Positions 25,647-34,923 of a stretch of DNA of 64,000 bases are shown here, piece by piece (within the stretch, counting starts at the first letter, position 1; the number at the start of each line of letters is the position of its first letter). The notes beneath the pieces are model-generated. The model was given only the letters and a program-made list of their open reading frames with translations, searched no databases and was not told the DNA's origin. Origin of the DNA: Pseudodesulfovibrio sp. zrk46 (GTDB lineage Bacteria; Desulfobacterota; Desulfovibrionia; Desulfovibrionales; Desulfovibrionaceae). The translations under genes and the position numbers were made by a program. Location of the stretch: contig NZ_CP051216.1 of assembly GCF_012516435.1 (NCBI RefSeq), positions 2,622,001-2,686,000 on the forward strand, read 5' to 3'.

Positions 25647-26876
25647 ATGACCTTTACAGAATTTTCATTTGATCGGCGGATCGGCGCCGGTATCAAATTC
25701 TGTGGCTACGACACCCCGACCCCCATTCAAGGCAAGGCTATTCCGCTGATCCTGCATGGACATGATGTTCTGGGATTGGCACAGACTGGCACAGGCAAGA
25801 CTGCCGCTTTCGCGTTGCCTATTTTACAGAAACTCCTCACAACAAAATCCTCGAAAAGAGGCCCGCGTGTACTTGTTCTGGCCCCGACCAGGGAACTGGC
25901 TATTCAGATCAATGACAGTTTCGGTGCTCTGGCACGGAAAACCGGTATCCGCAGCAATGTCGTCATCGGCGGCGTAGGCATGAATCCTCAGATCAAGGCG
26001 TTCGACCGGTCTGATGTTATTGTTGCCTGCCCTGGTCGACTTGTCAGGCTTATCAATAGAGGAGCCGTCGATTTCAAAGCGATTGACACTCTGGTTCTTG
26101 ATGAGGCAGACCGCATGCTCGACATGGGTTTTCTGCCGGACATCAAGAGAGTTCTCGCCTGTCTTCCGAGCAAGCGACAGAATCTTCTCTTTTCCGCAAC
26201 CATGCCAAGGTCCATTTTGACCTTTGCAAAGCGCATTCTTGTTAACCCCAAGAAGGTGGAAATCAACACCAAGTCCCCTGTGTCTACTGTGAAGCACGTC
26301 TTCTACAAGACCAGTGACAAGGGTAAAGGCGAATTGTTGGATGACCTTCTTTCCCGGGGTGAACATCAGAGTATGCTGATTTTTACCCGGACCAAGTACA
26401 AGGCCAAAAACCTGTCCCGAAAGCTGTCCAAGACCGGGTATGACACCACGTTCCTGCAAGGGAATATGAGTCAGAACCAACGCGAGAAGGCTTTGAATGG
26501 CTTCCGCGAAGGGCAGTTCTCCATCATGGTGGCAACTGATATTGCTGCACGTGGAATCGATTGTGACAGGATAACCCATGTCATCAATTATGACATGCCC
26601 AATACCGTTGAAACTTATACGCACCGCATTGGTAGAACCGGCCGGGCTGGTCGGTTGGGCTGTGCGATAAGCCTGGTAACGCAGGAAGACGCATCTCAAT
26701 TGCGCGCCATTAAAAGGGTTATGGATGTATCCATTGAGCAGAACCCTTTCGGAACCCCTGATGTATCCAGTAATAAACCGCGAAAAAAGGCAACAGCTTC
26801 TGCTCAGCGTCCCGCAAAGACGGCTGGTCAAAGACGTAGGCGCAAGCCTGGTCGAGCACAACGCTCGGCAGCCTGA
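25647..26876 (+). CDS. rhlE: DEAD-box ATP-dependent RNA helicase, RhlE-type
   Basis: The 409-residue protein starts MTFTEFSFDRRIGAGIKFCGYDTPTPIQ and has all DEAD-box motifs in order: Q motif, AQTGTGKT (I), PTRELAIQ (Ia), DEADRMLDMGF (II), SATMP (III), the helicase C domain, and HRIGRTGRAG (VI). A basic Lys/Arg-rich tail (about 375-409) resembles RhlE tails that bind RNA. It unwinds RNA duplexes in ribosome assembly or decay. The frame is open upstream, but ATG 25647 starts the conserved region. An RRM protein and a tiny charged protein follow, a grouping often seen with cold-shock response. Confidence 0.95.
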   Translation: MTFTEFSFDRRIGAGIKFCGYDTPTPIQGKAIPLILHGHDVLGLAQTGTGKTAAFALPILQKLLTTKSSKRGPRVLVLAPTRELAIQINDSFGALARKTGIRSNVVIGGVGMNPQIKAFDRSDVIVACPGRLVRLINRGAVDFKAIDTLVLDEADRMLDMGFLPDIKRVLACLPSKRQNLLFSATMPRSILTFAKRILVNPKKVEINTKSPVSTVKHVFYKTSDKGKGELLDDLLSRGEHQSMLIFTRTKYKAKNLSRKLSKTGYDTTFLQGNMSQNQREKALNGFREGQFSIMVATDIAARGIDCDRITHVINYDMPNTVETYTHRIGRTGRAGRLGCAISLVTQEDASQLRAIKRVMDVSIEQNPFGTPDVSSNKPRKKATASAQRPAKTAGQRRRRKPGRAQRSAA

Positions 26877-26967
26877 TTAATAGATATACAGTTAAACAAG
26901 TAGAAAATGAGTTGTCATCGGTATTGGTCGGTGACGCCGCAACAACAAAAAGTAACAGGAGAAAATT

Positions 26968-27234
26968 ATGTCCAAGAATATCTACGTTGGTAACCTGCCC
27001 TGGTCCGCCACTGAAGAAGAAGTCCGCAATGCATTCGAAGCCCACGGTGAAGTCACTTCCGTAAAGCTGATCGAAGATCGTGAAACCGGTCGCCCCCGTG
27101 GTTTCGGTTTCGTTGAAATGAGCGACGATTCCGCTGCCATGTCTGCTATCGACGACATGGACGGCAAAGACTTCGGTGGCCGTAACCTCAAGGTCAACGA
27201 AGCCAAGCCTCGCGTCGAACGCCCCCGCTGGTAG
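26968..27234 (+). CDS. Single-RRM RNA-binding protein
   Basis: The 88-residue protein is one RNA recognition motif: RNP2 is IYVGNLPW (5-12) and RNP1 is RGFGFVEM (about 44-51). Short glycine-poor bacterial RRM proteins like this one are typically cold-induced RNA chaperones. A strong ribosome site (AGGAG) precedes it and a terminator follows it; codon use is that of a highly expressed gene. Confidence 0.96.
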   Translation: MSKNIYVGNLPWSATEEEVRNAFEAHGEVTSVKLIEDRETGRPRGFGFVEMSDDSAAMSAIDDMDGKDFGGRNLKVNEAKPRVERPRW

Positions 27235-27262
27235 TTTTACCAACCTGGTAACAGGTATTATG

Positions 27263-27292
27263 AACCGCTCCTCTTTATGGGGAGCGGTTTTT
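27263..27292 (+). terminator. Intrinsic terminator after the RRM gene
   Basis: A 9-bp GC-rich stem (AACCGCTCC and complement) with a TTTTT tail, 29 nt after the stop. Confidence 0.85.
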
Positions 27293-27330
27293 GCTCTTTC
27301 AGATTTTATATAACCGAACAGGAGACTGCC

Positions 27331-27483
27331 ATGGCAAAGCCGAATTATTCATTTGAAAAGCGTCAGAAAGAACTGGCCAAAAAGAAAAAGAAAGAAGAAA
27401 AACGGCGGCGCAAGATGGCAAGAAAACTCGAGAATCAAGACGGAACAGAAGAAAATGCTCCTGAGAGCGATGAGGAAGAGTAA
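27331..27483 (+). CDS. Small highly charged protein (50 residues)
   Basis: ATG 27331 follows AGGAGAC. The protein begins MAKPNYSFEKRQKELAKKKK, continues with a Lys/Arg-rich helix and ends in an acidic tail (ESDEEE). Such short basic proteins often follow RNA-binding or cold-shock genes in deltaproteobacteria. They may bind RNA or the ribosome; this is inference. The larger frame beginning at 27277 would pass through the terminator stem and is not preferred. Confidence 0.75.
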   Translation: MAKPNYSFEKRQKELAKKKKKEEKRRRKMARKLENQDGTEENAPESDEEE

Positions 27484-27800
27484 CCTTCCGGTTGTAAATT
27501 CTGTACCCGAAAAAGGTTTTTGGTTGGTACGTATGTGCCAGTTCATTTTGAACTAAAGGCATTACCAACAAAAGAGGTTGTCCATGGATTTGGATAACCT
27601 TTTTTTTTATTACCAATATGAGTCGAGACTCGACTAGTTTCCTGTAATGTATTTCATTAACGGAGATAGGTTTACCCCTATAGTATAATTGTCTTGATTT
27701 TGATGCGCATTGCAACTAAAAAAATGGGCCTCGACTATCTGACTAGAAACCTGCCTATATTCTTGTTTTTCATCGTTCAATGCTTTGTGGGGGAGCCTTG
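27484..27800. other. Intergenic region before the signalling operon
   Basis: This 317-nt stretch has a terminator (27575-27608), a near-perfect 15-nt palindrome AGTCGAG-A-CTCGACT at 27621-27635, and a repeat of its half (CTCGACTA) near 27732 that suggests a second site for the same regulator. The rest is AT-rich and fits a promoter for the kinase operon. I see no gene. Confidence 0.5.
27575..27608 (+). terminator. Intrinsic terminator with long T-run
   Basis: A 10-bp stem (AGGTTGTCCA side, one G-U pair), 6-nt loop and eight T residues; it ends transcription of the small charged-protein gene. Confidence 0.85.
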
Positions 27801-30800
27801 ATGATTCGTCTTTCTGACATTCGTATCCGTCCGAAACTTATTTTTCTGTTTCTTGTCACTGGTATCCTTCCGCTGATGGTGGTGGGCTTTTTCGGCACTA
27901 AGCTGGCGACCGATTCATTGATGGAGAAGTCGTTCAACCAATTGCTGACCGTACAATCCATCCGCAAGGGGCAGATCGAGGAATTCTTCAATAAATGCGT
28001 AGCGGATGTCGGCGTACTGGCTCGCACCGAACGTGTAGAGAAGATGGTAAACTCTCTCGAAAGCATGAAGGAGATCGCCGGGGCGGACCAGAGAACCAAT
28101 CTGAATGTGAACTCCAGAGCGTATCTGGAGGCGATTGAGCCGTATGCCCGTCCTTTGAAAGAGTACGCAGAGTCGTATGGCTATCATGACATCCTCATCA
28201 TGGAAGGGAACAACGGGCATGTATTGTTTTCTGTCGCTGGAGAGGACGACCTCGGAAGGAGTCTCCGGTATGGCAGGTACAGGAATTCCGGTCTTGCCAT
28301 GGCGTGGCGTTCGGTCATGGACACCGGCCAACCCGCTCTTGTTGATTTCAGCAAATATGCCCCCAGTAACGGCTTGCAGGCTGCCTTCATCGCTCATCCC
28401 ATTCGAGACGCATCCGAGACGCTCATTGGCGTCATCGCCATTCAGCTGACCTCGGAAATGATAACCAAAGCGGTTGATTCCCGGCAGGGCATGGGTGAGA
28501 CCGGCGAATCCTATCTTTTCGGTATTAGCTCGATTACCAGAAAATACGAACTGCGCAGCGATATCCGCACGTTGGGCGATGGCAAATATCGTGTCGGATT
28601 CTCCTTCGACAATCCGCTCAACTACTGGGCCGATGCCGTGCAGGCAGAGATGGCTGGCGGGCATTCCCTCTACATAGACAGTGCTGGCAAAGAAGTGCTG
28701 GTGGCATACAACCAGTTGGATATCCCGGGACTTGATTGGTACCTCGTTTCGAAAATCGATGAGTACGAAGTGACAGCTCCTGTGAGGGCAACATACCGGA
28801 CCATTGGCACAGTGGCTGGTGTGATGCTGTTCCTTATCATCTTGCTGGCAGTGTACTTTTCTCGATCCATCACCAGGCCCATTCTGGCGGATATGGAATT
28901 CGCCAAAGGAATCTCTGAGGGCAAGCTCGACATGGAGCTTACGGTTCATCAGAAAGATGAACTGGGCGACTTGGCTCACGCCCTGAACAGTATGGCCCGT
29001 AACCTTCAGGAGCTGGATTGGCTCAAGCGCGGCAAGGAAGGGTTGGATGACGCCTTGCGTGGCGAACATGAGTCCGACGAACTTGCCAAACGATTTGTTT
29101 CCTTTGTTACCAAGCACATGGACGCGCAACTTGGCGCCCTGTATGTGCTTGAGGATGAGGAACTGACCCTGACGGCAAGCTATGCCTTTACCGACCGCAG
29201 CGGCAATTTCAACCGGATCAAACTGGGCGAAGGAATGGTTGGCCAGTCTGCGCTCGAAGACGAGATTATCTTTTTCAACGACGTCAAGGGCGATGCCCCT
29301 GCCATTAACTATGGAGCAGGGGAAAAGGTACCCGGTACGTTCGTTACTATCCCGCTATCCTTTGAGGGTGTTGTTCTCGGCGTCCTTTTGCTGGGAACGG
29401 TCAACTCTGTCTCCCCGCTGCAGCGTCGCTTCATAGAACAGAACATCGAGAATGCCGCTATCCTCATGAATGCGGCCAAATCCCGTCAGATCATTCGGGA
29501 ACTTTTGGAAAAGGCGCATCAGCAGCAGGAAGAGCTTCGCGTCACCAACGAAGAGTTGGAAGAGCAGGCCAAGGCGCTCAAGGAATCCGAAGCCGAGTTG
29601 CAGGCACAGCAGGAAGAACTGCGTGTCACCAACGAAGAGCTGGAAGAGCAGACAAAGGCCCTCAAGGATTCCGAAGCCGAACTGCAGGCGCAGCAGGAAG
29701 AGCTGCGTGTTACCAACGAGGAGTTGGAAGAGCGGACACAGGCCCTTGAAGAGCAGAAGGATGAGATCGCCAAGAAGAATAATGATCTGGTCAAGGCGCA
29801 GGACATTGTGCGCCAGAAGGCCCGTGATCTCGAAATGGCGAGCAAGTACAAATCCGAATTCCTCGCCAACATGTCTCATGAGCTGAGGACGCCACTGAAC
29901 TCCATTCTGATCCTTTCCCAACTGTTTGGGAACAACAAGGACGGCAACCTGACCAAGAAGCAGATCGAATCTGCCAATGCCATCCATTCTTCCGGTTCCG
30001 ATCTGCTGGCACTTATCAATGAGATCCTTGACCTCTCCAAGGTGGAGGCGGGCAAGATCGAACTGCTGGTCGAAAACGTCAGCATGGACTCCGTTGCAAC
30101 CGACCTGAATCGCCTGTTCAAGGATGTCGCTGAGGACAAAGGGGTAGGCTTTGCCATTGAAGTCGAAGAAGGGCTGCCCAAGACCATCGAAACCGATTCC
30201 CAGCGTTTGCAGCAGATCCTGCGCAACCTGTTGACCAATGCGTTCAAGTTCACCTCTGAGGGAGGCGTCTCTTTATTCGTGAAACGTCCACCTCTTGAGC
30301 TCGTTTCCGACAACGGTATTGACCCGGCCAAGGCCGTTGCCTTTGCCGTGAAGGATGACGGCATTGGCATTCCGGAGGACAAACAGGCCGCTATCTTCAA
30401 CGCTTTCCAGCAGGCGGACGGCAGCACAAGCCGTACCTATGGCGGCACCGGGCTGGGGCTGTCCATCTCCAAGGAATTGACCCATCTGCTGGGTGGTACG
30501 ATTCGTCTCGAAAGTGAGGAAGGCAAAGGCAGTACATTCACTGTCATTCTTCCGGAAGAATATACCGAAAAGAAGGCCGATAAGAGTGTCCTGCCGGAAG
30601 GACTCTTGATGGAAGAGGCTTCTGAGGAACCGGTCAACGATACTGCTCCGTTAACCGCTGAACTTGCCGAAACGCCTGAACAGGGTCGATCTGGCAAGGG
30701 TAAGGATTTCCAATCCTGCGCCCCCAGTGAAGAGATAGCCCAGGACGCCGGTGTGACTCTGGCTGGCAAAAAGATTCCGCCGTGTGATCAGGAATACCTT

Positions 30801-32000
30801 GATGATGACCGGGAAAACGTCACTCCGGATTCACGCAGTCTTCTTATCATTGAAGATGACCGGAACTTTGCCAAGATCATGCGAGATTTCGGGCGGGAGC
30901 GCGGCTTCCTCTGCCTCGTGGCCGAGGACGGCGAGACCGGTCTGCACTTTGCCGATTACTATGAGCCCAGTGCCATTATTCTGGATATCGGCCTGCCTGG
31001 TATCGACGGTTGGACCGTCATGGAGCGATTGAAGGACAACGCCAAGCTGCGTCACATCCCAGTTCATTTTATGTCGGCTGACGACAGCTCGCTGGATGCC
31101 ATGCGTATGGGCGCCATCGGATACCTCTCCAAGCCGGTGAGTCTGGAAAAGGTCGATGATGCCTTCTCTCGATTGGAGGACATCATCTCCAAGCCGGTCA
31201 GCAACCTGCTGCTGGTAGAAGACGACAAGGTGCAGCGCGAGAGCATCGAGGAGCTTATCGGCAACGGCGATGTCAAAACGACTTCCGTGGCCACAGGGGC
31301 AGAGGCCTTTGATGAGCTGGTGCGCGGCAGCTACGACTGCATGATTCTCGACCTGGGTCTTGAAGACATGTCCGGCTTCGATCTGCTCGAAAAGATTCGA
31401 CTGAGTGACCGGGCTGCGCGAGTCCCTGTCATCATCTATACCGGTCGTGACCTGTCACGCGAAGAAGAGAACAAGCTGAATCGATACGCAGAGAGCATCA
31501 TTATCAAGGGTGTGAAATCTCCCGAACGCTTGCTTGATGAGTCGGCCTTGTTCCTCCATCGTGTTGAGGCCAACATGCCTGCGGATAAGCAGAAGATGCT
31601 GAAAATGGTCCACGACAAGGAAGCGGTGCTGAGCGGTAAAAAGGTCCTGCTTGTTGACGATGACATGCGAAACGTATTTGCTCTTTCCAGTGTCCTTGAA
31701 GAGAGGAACATGGAAGTGCAGATCGCCAAAAATGGTCTTGAGTGCATTGAAAAGTTGGAAAAGGATGATTCCATCGATTGCATTCTCATGGATATCATGA
31801 TGCCGAAGATGGACGGTTATGAAGCCATGACCGAGATCAGGAAGCAGCGGAAATATGAGAAGCTGCCGATCATTGCCTTGACCGCCAAGGCCATGAAGGG
31901 CGACAGAAGCAAGTGCATCGAGGCAGGAGCCAGCGATTATCTGGCCAAGCCGGTCAACACCGACAAACTCCTTTCGATGATGAGAGTCTGGTTGTACTAA
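27801..32000 (+). CDS. Membrane hybrid histidine kinase: Cache-HAMP-GAF-HisKA-HATPase with three receivers
   Basis: At 1399 residues this is a large sensor. A membrane segment (about 12-34), a periplasmic double-Cache-like region (35-332), a second membrane segment (about 333-357) and HAMP come first, then GAF (about 426-550). A coiled coil follows, made of three near-identical 28-residue repeats (EELRVTNEELEEQ with KALKESEAELQ). HisKA has the phospho-His at 693 in MSHELRTP, then HATPase. Three receivers follow at about 1012-1123, 1133-1247 and 1278-1397; their phospho-acceptors lie in IILDIGLPG, MILDLGLED and ILMDIMMPKMDG. ATG 27801 follows GGGGGAG. It leads a tight operon with CheR, CheB and a diguanylate cyclase. 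Confidence 0.95.
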   Translation: MIRLSDIRIRPKLIFLFLVTGILPLMVVGFFGTKLATDSLMEKSFNQLLTVQSIRKGQIEEFFNKCVADVGVLARTERVEKMVNSLESMKEIAGADQRTNLNVNSRAYLEAIEPYARPLKEYAESYGYHDILIMEGNNGHVLFSVAGEDDLGRSLRYGRYRNSGLAMAWRSVMDTGQPALVDFSKYAPSNGLQAAFIAHPIRDASETLIGVIAIQLTSEMITKAVDSRQGMGETGESYLFGISSITRKYELRSDIRTLGDGKYRVGFSFDNPLNYWADAVQAEMAGGHSLYIDSAGKEVLVAYNQLDIPGLDWYLVSKIDEYEVTAPVRATYRTIGTVAGVMLFLIILLAVYFSRSITRPILADMEFAKGISEGKLDMELTVHQKDELGDLAHALNSMARNLQELDWLKRGKEGLDDALRGEHESDELAKRFVSFVTKHMDAQLGALYVLEDEELTLTASYAFTDRSGNFNRIKLGEGMVGQSALEDEIIFFNDVKGDAPAINYGAGEKVPGTFVTIPLSFEGVVLGVLLLGTVNSVSPLQRRFIEQNIENAAILMNAAKSRQIIRELLEKAHQQQEELRVTNEELEEQAKALKESEAELQAQQEELRVTNEELEEQTKALKDSEAELQAQQEELRVTNEELEERTQALEEQKDEIAKKNNDLVKAQDIVRQKARDLEMASKYKSEFLANMSHELRTPLNSILILSQLFGNNKDGNLTKKQIESANAIHSSGSDLLALINEILDLSKVEAGKIELLVENVSMDSVATDLNRLFKDVAEDKGVGFAIEVEEGLPKTIETDSQRLQQILRNLLTNAFKFTSEGGVSLFVKRPPLELVSDNGIDPAKAVAFAVKDDGIGIPEDKQAAIFNAFQQADGSTSRTYGGTGLGLSISKELTHLLGGTIRLESEEGKGSTFTVILPEEYTEKKADKSVLPEGLLMEEASEEPVNDTAPLTAELAETPEQGRSGKGKDFQSCAPSEEIAQDAGVTLAGKKIPPCDQEYLDDDRENVTPDSRSLLIIEDDRNFAKIMRDFGRERGFLCLVAEDGETGLHFADYYEPSAIILDIGLPGIDGWTVMERLKDNAKLRHIPVHFMSADDSSLDAMRMGAIGYLSKPVSLEKVDDAFSRLEDIISKPVSNLLLVEDDKVQRESIEELIGNGDVKTTSVATGAEAFDELVRGSYDCMILDLGLEDMSGFDLLEKIRLSDRAARVPVIIYTGRDLSREEENKLNRYAESIIIKGVKSPERLLDESALFLHRVEANMPADKQKMLKMVHDKEAVLSGKKVLLVDDDMRNVFALSSVLEERNMEVQIAKNGLECIEKLEKDDSIDCILMDIMMPKMDGYEAMTEIRKQRKYEKLPIIALTAKAMKGDRSKCIEAGASDYLAKPVNTDKLLSMMRVWLY
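29518..29740 (+). repeat. Three in-gene 84-nt repeats coding for a coiled coil
   Basis: Three consecutive copies of an 84-nt unit, each beginning near CAGCAGGAAGAGCT, code for the 28-residue coiled-coil repeat between GAF and HisKA. Copies differ mainly at third positions, which points to an old duplication kept by selection on length or phase. Confidence 0.8.
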
Positions 32001-32001
32001 T

Positions 32002-32835
32002 ATGCAGAATCCGGAAAAGATCGATAACGAGCGGCTTGAAATCAAGCTGCTTCTGGAAGCCATATACCAGAAGTATGGGTATGACTTCAGGGAATACGCC
32101 TGCGCCCATACCAAGCGTCGGCTGGATCATCGTCGCTCGCTGGAGGACATTTCCTCCTATTCGGAAATGATGCATCGCGTCATTTACGATGAGAACTTTT
32201 TCAATACACTGCTCCTGGATCTGTCTATCAACGTGACCGAGATGTTCCGCGACCCGTGGGTCTACAACCGGGTACGTGATTTCGTTATTCCTCACCTCAT
32301 GACGTATCCGTTCATCAAGGTGTGGCATGCCGGTTGTTCCGCCGGACAGGAAGTCTATTCCATGGGCATCCTCCTTGAAGAGGAAGGTTTGAAGGAGCGT
32401 TGTCAGATATACGCCACGGACTTCAACGAGCGTATTCTTGCCAAGGCCAAGGACGGTATCTACCCCATGGATCTCGTCCGCGACTATACGGCCAATTACC
32501 AGAAGGCGGGCGGCAAGTATTCTCTTTCCGATTACTATACGGCCGACTACGAACATGTGGTCATCAAGCGCTCTCTCAAGGATCAAGTGCTGTTTTCGTC
32601 TCATAACCTGGTGACTGATGGCGTCTTTGGTGAGATGAACGTCATCTTCTGCCGTAATGTGCTGATCTATTTCAATCGTGATTTGCAGAACCGGGTTCTC
32701 AAGTTGTTCCGTGACAGCCTTTGCCCTGGCGGTTTCCTCTGCCTTGGTTCAAAGGAAAGCCTGAAGTTCTCTGATGTGGCCAAGGATTTTGAGGTCGTTG
32801 CAGAGCGTGAGAAAATCTACAGGAAGAAGCGCTAG
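32002..32835 (+). CDS. cheR: CheR-type protein-glutamate methyltransferase
   Basis: The 277-residue protein has the CheR N-terminal helical domain (about 10-70) and the SAM-binding domain with VWHAGCSAGQEVYSMGI (about 106-122), IYATDFNERIL and VIFCRNVLIYFN, all diagnostic. It methylates receptor glutamates or similar targets. It starts one base after the kinase stop, and CheB follows by 2 nt, so this set likely adapts the kinase or an unlinked chemoreceptor rather than the flagellar system. Confidence 0.95.
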   Translation: MQNPEKIDNERLEIKLLLEAIYQKYGYDFREYACAHTKRRLDHRRSLEDISSYSEMMHRVIYDENFFNTLLLDLSINVTEMFRDPWVYNRVRDFVIPHLMTYPFIKVWHAGCSAGQEVYSMGILLEEEGLKERCQIYATDFNERILAKAKDGIYPMDLVRDYTANYQKAGGKYSLSDYYTADYEHVVIKRSLKDQVLFSSHNLVTDGVFGEMNVIFCRNVLIYFNRDLQNRVLKLFRDSLCPGGFLCLGSKESLKFSDVAKDFEVVAEREKIYRKKR

Positions 32836-32837
32836 AA

Positions 32838-33428
32838 ATGATCCAGAGCACGGGAAAGAAATATTCAGCGATTGTGATCGGCGTGTCCGCAGGCGGACTT
32901 GCCGCACTCGACCGTATTCTGCCCAAGCTGAACTCGGATTTTTCCATTCCCATTCTCGTGGTGCAGCACATCAGCGCCGATTCCGAGAACTATCTGCCCC
33001 AGCATTTTAGCGTACGGTGCGCACAAGAGGTCAAAGAGGCCGAGGATAAGGAACCTATTGCACAGGGGACAATATATATTGCCCCGCCCAATTATCATTT
33101 GATGGTGGAGTGCGATCGAACTGTGGCCTTATCTATAGACCCCAAGGTCAATTTCTCCCGTCCATCCATAGATGTGCTTTTTGAAACAGCTGCCGATGCC
33201 TATTGTGACGAGCTGGTCGGCCTGGTTTTGACGGGCGGCAACTCTGACGGGGCCAAGGGGCTGGCCAAGATCAAGAAGCTGGGAGGACTGACTGTTGTTC
33301 AGTCGCCCGAGACCGCCGAGGTGGACGCCATGCCGCTGGCCGCCTTGGAAGCAGTGGAGCCCGATCATGTGGTTCCATTGAAAGATATTGCAAATTTTTT
33401 GAATGATATAAATGACGAAGGATTGTAA
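32838..33428 (+). CDS. cheB: CheB methylesterase domain protein without receiver
   Basis: The 196-residue protein is only the CheB catalytic domain. The Ser-His-Asp triad is seen in GVSAGGLAAL (Ser about 17), VVQHISADS (His about 44) and TGGNSDGAKG (Asp about 137). The usual N-terminal receiver is missing, so activity must be set in another way, for example by the receiver proteins in the same operon. It overlaps the next gene by one base (TAATG). Confidence 0.93.
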   Translation: MIQSTGKKYSAIVIGVSAGGLAALDRILPKLNSDFSIPILVVQHISADSENYLPQHFSVRCAQEVKEAEDKEPIAQGTIYIAPPNYHLMVECDRTVALSIDPKVNFSRPSIDVLFETAADAYCDELVGLVLTGGNSDGAKGLAKIKKLGGLTVVQSPETAEVDAMPLAALEAVEPDHVVPLKDIANFLNDINDEGL

Positions 33429-34423
33429 TGGCTGCTGCTAAGATACTCATTGTGGATGACAGGCCAGAAAACTTGCTGACCTTGGAAAGCCTCTTGGATG
33501 AACCGGATGTCGAGCTTGTGAAAGCGAATTCCGGCGAAGAGGCGTTGGCGCAAATTCTGGATCACGATTTCGCTCTGGTGCTTCTGGATGTCCAGATGCC
33601 CGGAATGGATGGGTATGAGGTTGCTGAGCTCATGCGTGGTAACAAGAAGACCAAGAATATCCCCATCATTTTTGTCACCGCCGAGGTTCGCGGCGAGCAC
33701 CACCTCTTTAAAGGATATGAATGTGGCGCGGTAGACTACCTGTTCAAGCCGCTGAATACCATGGTCTTTCAGAGCAAGGTCGGCGTGTTTCTCGACTTGT
33801 TCCGGCAAAAGGACGCGCTGCGCAGAAAGACTGTTGAATTGGATATGAAGCTGGTCGAACTGGAGGAGTTGCAGCAGCAGTTGGAGGAAACCAACGAGCA
33901 GTTGCTCTTGCTGTCGATCACGGACGGCCTGACCGGGCTTCTGAACAAGCGCCAGTTTGACGTTATCTTTGCGGACGAGTGGAATCGGGCACTGAGGAAC
34001 AAATCCTCTCTGTCATTGATCATGCTGGATATCGACCACTTCAAGCCCTACAACGATACCTATGGTCATGCGCTGGGCGATGACTGTCTCATCAAGGTGG
34101 CCCATGCCATCTCCGACGTGGTCAAACGTGACGTGGATAAAGTTGCACGAGTCGGCGGTGAGGAGTTCGCTATCATTCTGCCGGGTACTGATCTGGAGGG
34201 CGCGGAGTTCGTGGCCGAAAAGGTTCGAAAGCAGGTAGAAAAGCTCGGTATTCCGCACACCAAATCTAGTATTTCGGAGCGTGTGACCGCCAGTGTCGGG
34301 GCATCGTCCACCATCCCTCAAAAGGAGCAGATCGTGCGGGACCTCATCAAGACCGCAGACACTGCATTGTACCAAGCCAAGACTGACGGAAGAAACTGCT
34401 GCCGAAGCATGTTGTTTGTGTAG
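33428..34423 (+). CDS. Response regulator diguanylate cyclase (REC-GGDEF)
   Basis: The 331-residue protein has a receiver (1-120; phospho-Asp in LVLLDVQMPGMDGYE), a coiled-coil linker rich in Glu/Gln (about 135-160), and a GGDEF domain with the active motif GGEEF near residue 243. The inhibitory-site RxxD (RDVD) lies five residues before it, so product feedback is likely. It makes cyclic di-GMP from GTP when phosphorylated, presumably by the hybrid kinase at the head of the operon. Confidence 0.95.
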   Translation: MAAAKILIVDDRPENLLTLESLLDEPDVELVKANSGEEALAQILDHDFALVLLDVQMPGMDGYEVAELMRGNKKTKNIPIIFVTAEVRGEHHLFKGYECGAVDYLFKPLNTMVFQSKVGVFLDLFRQKDALRRKTVELDMKLVELEELQQQLEETNEQLLLLSITDGLTGLLNKRQFDVIFADEWNRALRNKSSLSLIMLDIDHFKPYNDTYGHALGDDCLIKVAHAISDVVKRDVDKVARVGGEEFAIILPGTDLEGAEFVAEKVRKQVEKLGIPHTKSSISERVTASVGASSTIPQKEQIVRDLIKTADTALYQAKTDGRNCCRSMLFV

Positions 34424-34435
34424 GCGATTCCCTTT

Positions 34436-34915
34436 CTAGTCTGGGTAAACCAGGTTCTCTTCACCTATATTTTTTAAAACTTCTTCCAAATACTTCCTTG
34501 CTTCGGCTTTTGCCGTTGGAAGGTCCATCAGTGTGTAATTGCCGCACTCCACAGGGGACGCGCCGGGAATGTCTCCCGTGAAATCGGCCACAGTCTGAAA
34601 CAGTTCCCTGATCAGAGGAACGATGGTCCGGGATTCGTGTTCGCCTCCGAGGAGCAGATAGAAGCCGGTCAAACAGCCCATGGGGCCGAAGTAGATGGTG
34701 GTGTCAGCATATTCCGCATGATTGCGCAGGAATGTGGCCGCGATGTGCTCGATGGTGTGAGATGCGGCCGGGTCCAGAGCGGCTTCGTTGTTGGGTTCCT
34801 TCATGCGCAGGTCAAAGGTGGTGACTGTAGCGTCGCCCACACGGTCTTTTCGGGAAACATAAATGCCGCGGTTCAGGCGGGTATGATCGATCTGGAAGCT
34901 CTTGATGGGTTTCAT
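34436..34915 (-). CDS. luxS: S-ribosylhomocysteine lyase (autoinducer-2 synthesis)
   Basis: LuxS cleaves S-ribosylhomocysteine to homocysteine and DPD, the AI-2 precursor. The 159-residue protein has the metal motif HTIEH (about 54-58) with the third ligand Cys in SPVECGNY (about 123), and the catalytic Cys in GPMGCLTG (about 81). It lies 8 nt downstream of mtnN, the preceding step, forming a two-gene activated-methyl-cycle operon. Confidence 0.96.
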   Translation of the reverse strand: MKPIKSFQIDHTRLNRGIYVSRKDRVGDATVTTFDLRMKEPNNEAALDPAASHTIEHIAATFLRNHAEYADTTIYFGPMGCLTGFYLLLGGEHESRTIVPLIRELFQTVADFTGDIPGASPVECGNYTLMDLPTAKAEARKYLEEVLKNIGEENLVYPD

Positions 34916-34923
34916 GGTCTCTC

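Noticed and set aside
29518..29740. CRISPR-like repeats
   Set aside because: The three 84-nt units are contiguous, in frame and encode a coiled coil; there are no spacers.
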